This document shows positions 61,978-64,000 of a stretch of DNA of 64,000 bases, piece after piece. The stretch is from assembly GCA_037013495.1 (NCBI GenBank), contig CM072811.1:37835452-37899451 (forward strand), given 5' to 3'. The first letter of the stretch is position 1. Each line of letters starts with the position of its first letter. The notes beneath the pieces are model-generated. The model made no database searches and had not been told where the DNA came from. It saw only the letters and a list, made by a program, of their open reading frames with translations. The stretch is from Hippophae tibetana (taxonomy: Eukaryota > Streptophyta > Magnoliopsida > Rosales > Elaeagnaceae). Made by a program: the position numbers and the translations under genes.

Positions 61978-62300
61978 GGTGATGGTGTTCACAGGGGTGG
62001 TCAGAGAGCTGTTGAAAACAAGGGTCGATGAGGTCGTATGTTTGATCCAAGTAAGATCTAGCATTGATGGCATTATAAGACTAACTAGAAATGATACATT
62101 CTTGTATCGACTATGGCTGCCTCTGTTATCCAATCTCTGATTATGGTTCGTGGTTATAGTATTGAGTCTGCTCTGGAAATGGGCCTTGTCGTCAGTGGCT
62201 CAGCTGAAGGTGTTGAGAACACTTTGACAACGATTAAGGTTATGAAGCATATCAAAGTTTTTACTGAAGTTGAGAACACGAAGAACAGTCACTCCATCTC
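61978..62300 (+). pseudogene. Captured fragment of cytosolic ribosomal protein L4 (RPL4)
   Basis: Text GDGVHRGGQ, GRMFDPSKI, WHYK and, from 62113, MAASVIQSLIMVRGYSIESA followed by LVVSGSAEGVEN and NTKNSHSI matches, block for block, the RPL4 core (GGGTHRAGQ, GRMFAPTKIW, AASAVPSLV, LVVSDSAEGVEK, KDSHSI). About 107 codons are covered, with two stops and a frameshift near 62060-62100. No intron is present. It is joined to the SCAB1 fragment at about 62300. Confidence 0.85.
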
Positions 62301-62694
62301 ATCAACAGTTGAAGAAGTGATGCATATAGAGGCAATTTTTCCTATTTCTGTTGATGTGAGTTTTACTTCTAGTCGATTCCCTAAGTATAAATTAGAAGCT
62401 GATAATTAGATTCTAGAGGAGCCGAAGAAGGATCAAATTGGCCTATCTTTAAATGAGGTTGTTGAAAGGGAAAATTCCTAACTCTCGGATCAACACAAAT
62501 GTCTCTCAGTTGGAGATCTTGCCAATAAATTTGACAAGAATTTGTTTGCTAATGCTAAGATATTTGAAGAGGCCGAGTTAAGAGAAATGGCTTCTTTAGA
62601 AGGTCATGTTCTTCTAAAGAAACTTAGAGATGCCTGGGAACATTTAAGAGGACGATTGGTTGAGAGAAATAAAGAGGATATGGAGAAAATTATT
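62301..62694 (+). pseudogene. Captured fragment of SCAB1 (stomatal closure-related actin-binding protein)
   Basis: Frames read [39 protein letters not shown] and [20 protein letters not shown] followed by ERNKEDMEK. This matches the N-terminal third of plant SCAB1 ([47 protein letters not shown]). Two stops (62407, 62479) break it. The coding blocks run on without an intron over 130 codons. Confidence 0.85.
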
Positions 62695-62702
62695 AAACCT
62701 AG

Positions 62703-62754
62703 CTCCTCCTTCTTTGTGCTATTCTTCAACCTCCCTCTGAAATTCAACTGTAAC
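62703..62754 (+). repeat. Internal second copy of the LTR tail
   Basis: The segment from CTCCTCCTTCTTTGTGC to CCCTCTGAAATTC and TGTAACA aligns with the last 58 bases of the putative LTR (61240-61297), sharing CCCTCTGAAATTC and TGTAACA exactly. It sits between the SCAB1 and HSP90 fragments. Confidence 0.7.
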
Positions 62755-63393
62755 AAGCAAAAGCCTAGTTTGATGAGAAAGCTGGAGGAGATTACCAAGG
62801 AAGAGTATTCTGCTTTCTATAAGAGTCTTACCAATGATGGGGAAGATCATCTTGTTGTGAAGCACTTCCCAGTTGAGGGACAATTGGAGTTTAAGGCTAT
62901 CTTTTTTGTTCTAAAGAGGGCTCCCTTTGATCTCTTTGACTCAAAGAAGAAACCCAATAACATCAAGTTGTATGTTCACTGTGTCTTCATTATCGATAAC
63001 TGTGAGGAGTTGATGCCTGAATATCTTAGCTTTGTGAAGAGTATCGTTAACTTTGAGGATCTTATTCTCAACATTTCAAGATAGATGCTTCAGCAGGATA
63101 AGATATTGAAGGTTAGTCATAAGAACTTGGTCAAAAAGTGCATTGAGCTTTTCTTTGAGATTATAGAAAATAAAGAAGACTACAACAATTCCTATGAATA
63201 TTTTTCGAAGAATCTTAAATTAGGTATCCATGAGGACTCCCAAAACAAGACAAAGCTTGTTGAATTGTTGCGTTACCACTCAACTAAGAGTGGTGATGAG
63301 ATGATTAGTCTGAAAGATTATGTCACTAGAATAAAGGAATTTGAAGGCAAGAAGCTTGTTTCAGCTACCTAGGAAGGTTTGAAGCTTGATGAG
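62752..63393 (+). pseudogene. Captured fragment of cytosolic HSP90
   Basis: Starting with NKQKP, the frame carries [71 protein letters not shown] and [18 protein letters not shown], all HSP90 middle-domain signatures. Glu to stop (63082) and Lys to stop (63370) changes inactivate it. After DYVTRIKE about 50 codons are missing before [10 protein letters not shown], so it has an internal deletion. No intron is present. Confidence 0.93.
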
Positions 63394-63520
63394 GCTGATG
63401 GTGTACCTAGAATCCAAAATGTGGTTCCTGGATTTGGACGAAAGACTGCTATGAAGCTCTTAAAAAGACATGGTTCAATAGCCTCAACATCTAAGGTAAG
63501 AAATGTAGGAAGGGAATGTA
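63394..63520 (+). pseudogene. Captured fragment of a plant 5'-3' exonuclease
   Basis: ADGVPRIQNVVPGFGRKTAM followed by KLLKRHGSI and KVRNVGRE matches the helix-hairpin-helix region of the plant organellar 5'-3' exonuclease/PolI-like family (At3g52050 type: GVPGIQ.VVPGFGRKTALKLLKKHGSL). About 40 codons are present, directly fused to HSP90 and followed by the PPR fragment. Confidence 0.75.
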
Positions 63521-63838
63521 GGGTTTAAATTTGATTCTTATGCATTTATTGTATTGATCAATGAGGATATTAAATTTGGTCTGGTTGAAAAGGTTGTTGA
63601 AGCATTTGACCGGAATGAAGGTTTTAACTGTAAGCCTGGTCTCTTTACTTACAATTGCATATTGAAAATTTTGGTTCAAAATGAGATTATCATGTTAGCA
63701 ATAACTGTGTATAAGAGGATGTTAAGGTTGGATTATTGGCCATATGTAAGTACTTATAATACTTTGTTTGGTGAGATGGTCAATAGTGGTTTGGTTCCAA
63801 ATACTTACTGTTACGATACTCTAATTAAGGGGTTCATC
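63521..63838 (+). pseudogene. Captured fragment of a pentatricopeptide repeat (PPR) protein
   Basis: The frame from 63521 reads KFGLVEKVVEAFDRNEGFNC, then PGLFTYNCILKILVQ and WPYVSTYNTLF and GLVPNTYCYDTLIKGF, about three PPR motifs with the usual TYN and P-positions. It is open without a stop to the end of the window (64000), although PPR similarity fades after about 63838. PPR proteins bind organellar RNA; this piece has lost its targeting peptide and most repeats. Confidence 0.85.
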
Positions 63839-64000
63839 TTTGTTACAAGTCACAAGCACCTGTGGAGCTACGATAGTAAGTTGATAACCCACATACAATT
63901 GAAGGTAACAACATCAAGAACTATCCTTTCAATTGGAATAACTACCTCTCTTGGCCCCAAAGTGAGCTCACTTTCACACCAAACCCATACACTTTTAGAT
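63839..64000 (+). other. Continuation of the gene-capture element
   Basis: No further family recognised. The PPR frame remains open. One other frame reads NNIKNYPFNWNNYLSW, faintly like a copia gag opening, but this is too weak to call. Confidence 0.3.

Larger units (their letters stand above)
61124..64000 (+). mobile_element. LTR element packed with fragments of several host genes (left part)
   Basis: A short LTR (61124-61297), an initiator Met-tRNA primer-binding site and a leader with 20-bp repeats are followed, all in sense, by fragments of ribosomal protein L4, SCAB1, HSP90, a 5'-3' exonuclease and a PPR protein, preceded by an unidentified 94-codon frame. No gag or pol sequence is recognised up to the window edge. 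The right LTR and target duplication lie outside, so the full extent is unknown. The layout points to a non-autonomous retrotransposon that captured transcripts. Confidence 0.75.

Noticed and set aside
61978..63838. A functional multi-domain host gene spanning the L4-SCAB1-HSP90-exonuclease-PPR cluster
   Set aside because: The parts belong to unrelated single-copy families, are interrupted by stops and frameshifts, and sit directly behind an LTR and primer-binding site.
1..64000. CRISPR arrays, prokaryotic operons, intact tRNA or rRNA genes
   Set aside because: No regularly spaced palindromic repeats and no complete tRNA or rRNA were seen; the only RNA-gene-related sequence is the plastid trnI intron fragment in SIZ1 intron 4.

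Overview
The window is nuclear DNA from a core eudicot plant, probably a woody rosid-like species. The evidence is AT-rich, intron-rich genes with plant-specific families (ARF4, plant SIZ1), LTR retrotransposons of plant lineages (Athila, chromovirus, SIRE-type copia), and nuclear insertions of plastid DNA. I cannot name the species from the sequence.

Three host genes can be modelled completely. ARF4 lies at 9195-15202 (+, 12 exons, 792 aa) and carries two tasiR-ARF target sites. The TFIIH p44/SSL1 subunit GTF2H2 lies at 18844-21587 (+, 4 exons, 420 aa). The SUMO E3 ligase SIZ1 lies at 25405-46623 (-, 16 coding exons, 879 aa). All exon junctions keep frame, and the predicted lengths match Arabidopsis orthologues to within a few residues. 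ARF4 and SIZ1 are both regulators of development and stress responses, and GTF2H2 is a transcription/repair housekeeping gene. Nothing indicates an operon-like relationship.

Region by region: 1-3.2 kb holds a decayed Athila-type (Ty3/gypsy) gag-protease fragment on the minus strand with its primer-binding site. 3.2-7.9 kb is LTR-like and repetitive DNA, including 189-bp tandem repeats. 7.9-15.2 kb is the ARF4 promoter, leader and gene. 15.7-16.8 kb is an LTR-like sequence with a 244-bp triplication. 18.8-21.6 kb is GTF2H2. 25.4-46.6 kb is SIZ1, whose introns have swollen from foreign DNA: a 5.6-kb chromovirus with perfect target-site duplication that itself contains a 5'-truncated copia element, a 400-bp plastid trnI-intron insertion, and a 3.2-kb non-autonomous copia derivative carrying host-gene fragments. 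47.1-49.7 kb is AT-rich spacer. 49.7-59.2 kb is a nearly full-length SIRE-type copia element with 1.4-1.5-kb LTRs and a chimeric rbcL/ndhB plastid insert. 61.1-64.0 kb is the left part of another LTR element.

The most unusual segment is the last one. After a short LTR and an initiator-Met-tRNA primer-binding site come, all in sense orientation, fragments of at least five unrelated nuclear genes: ribosomal protein L4, the actin-binding protein SCAB1, HSP90, a 5'-3' exonuclease and a PPR protein, probably with a sixth unidentified coding piece. A second copy of the LTR tail sits at the SCAB1/HSP90 joint, and several joints show short shared sequence, as expected from template switching during reverse transcription. 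The element continues past the window edge.
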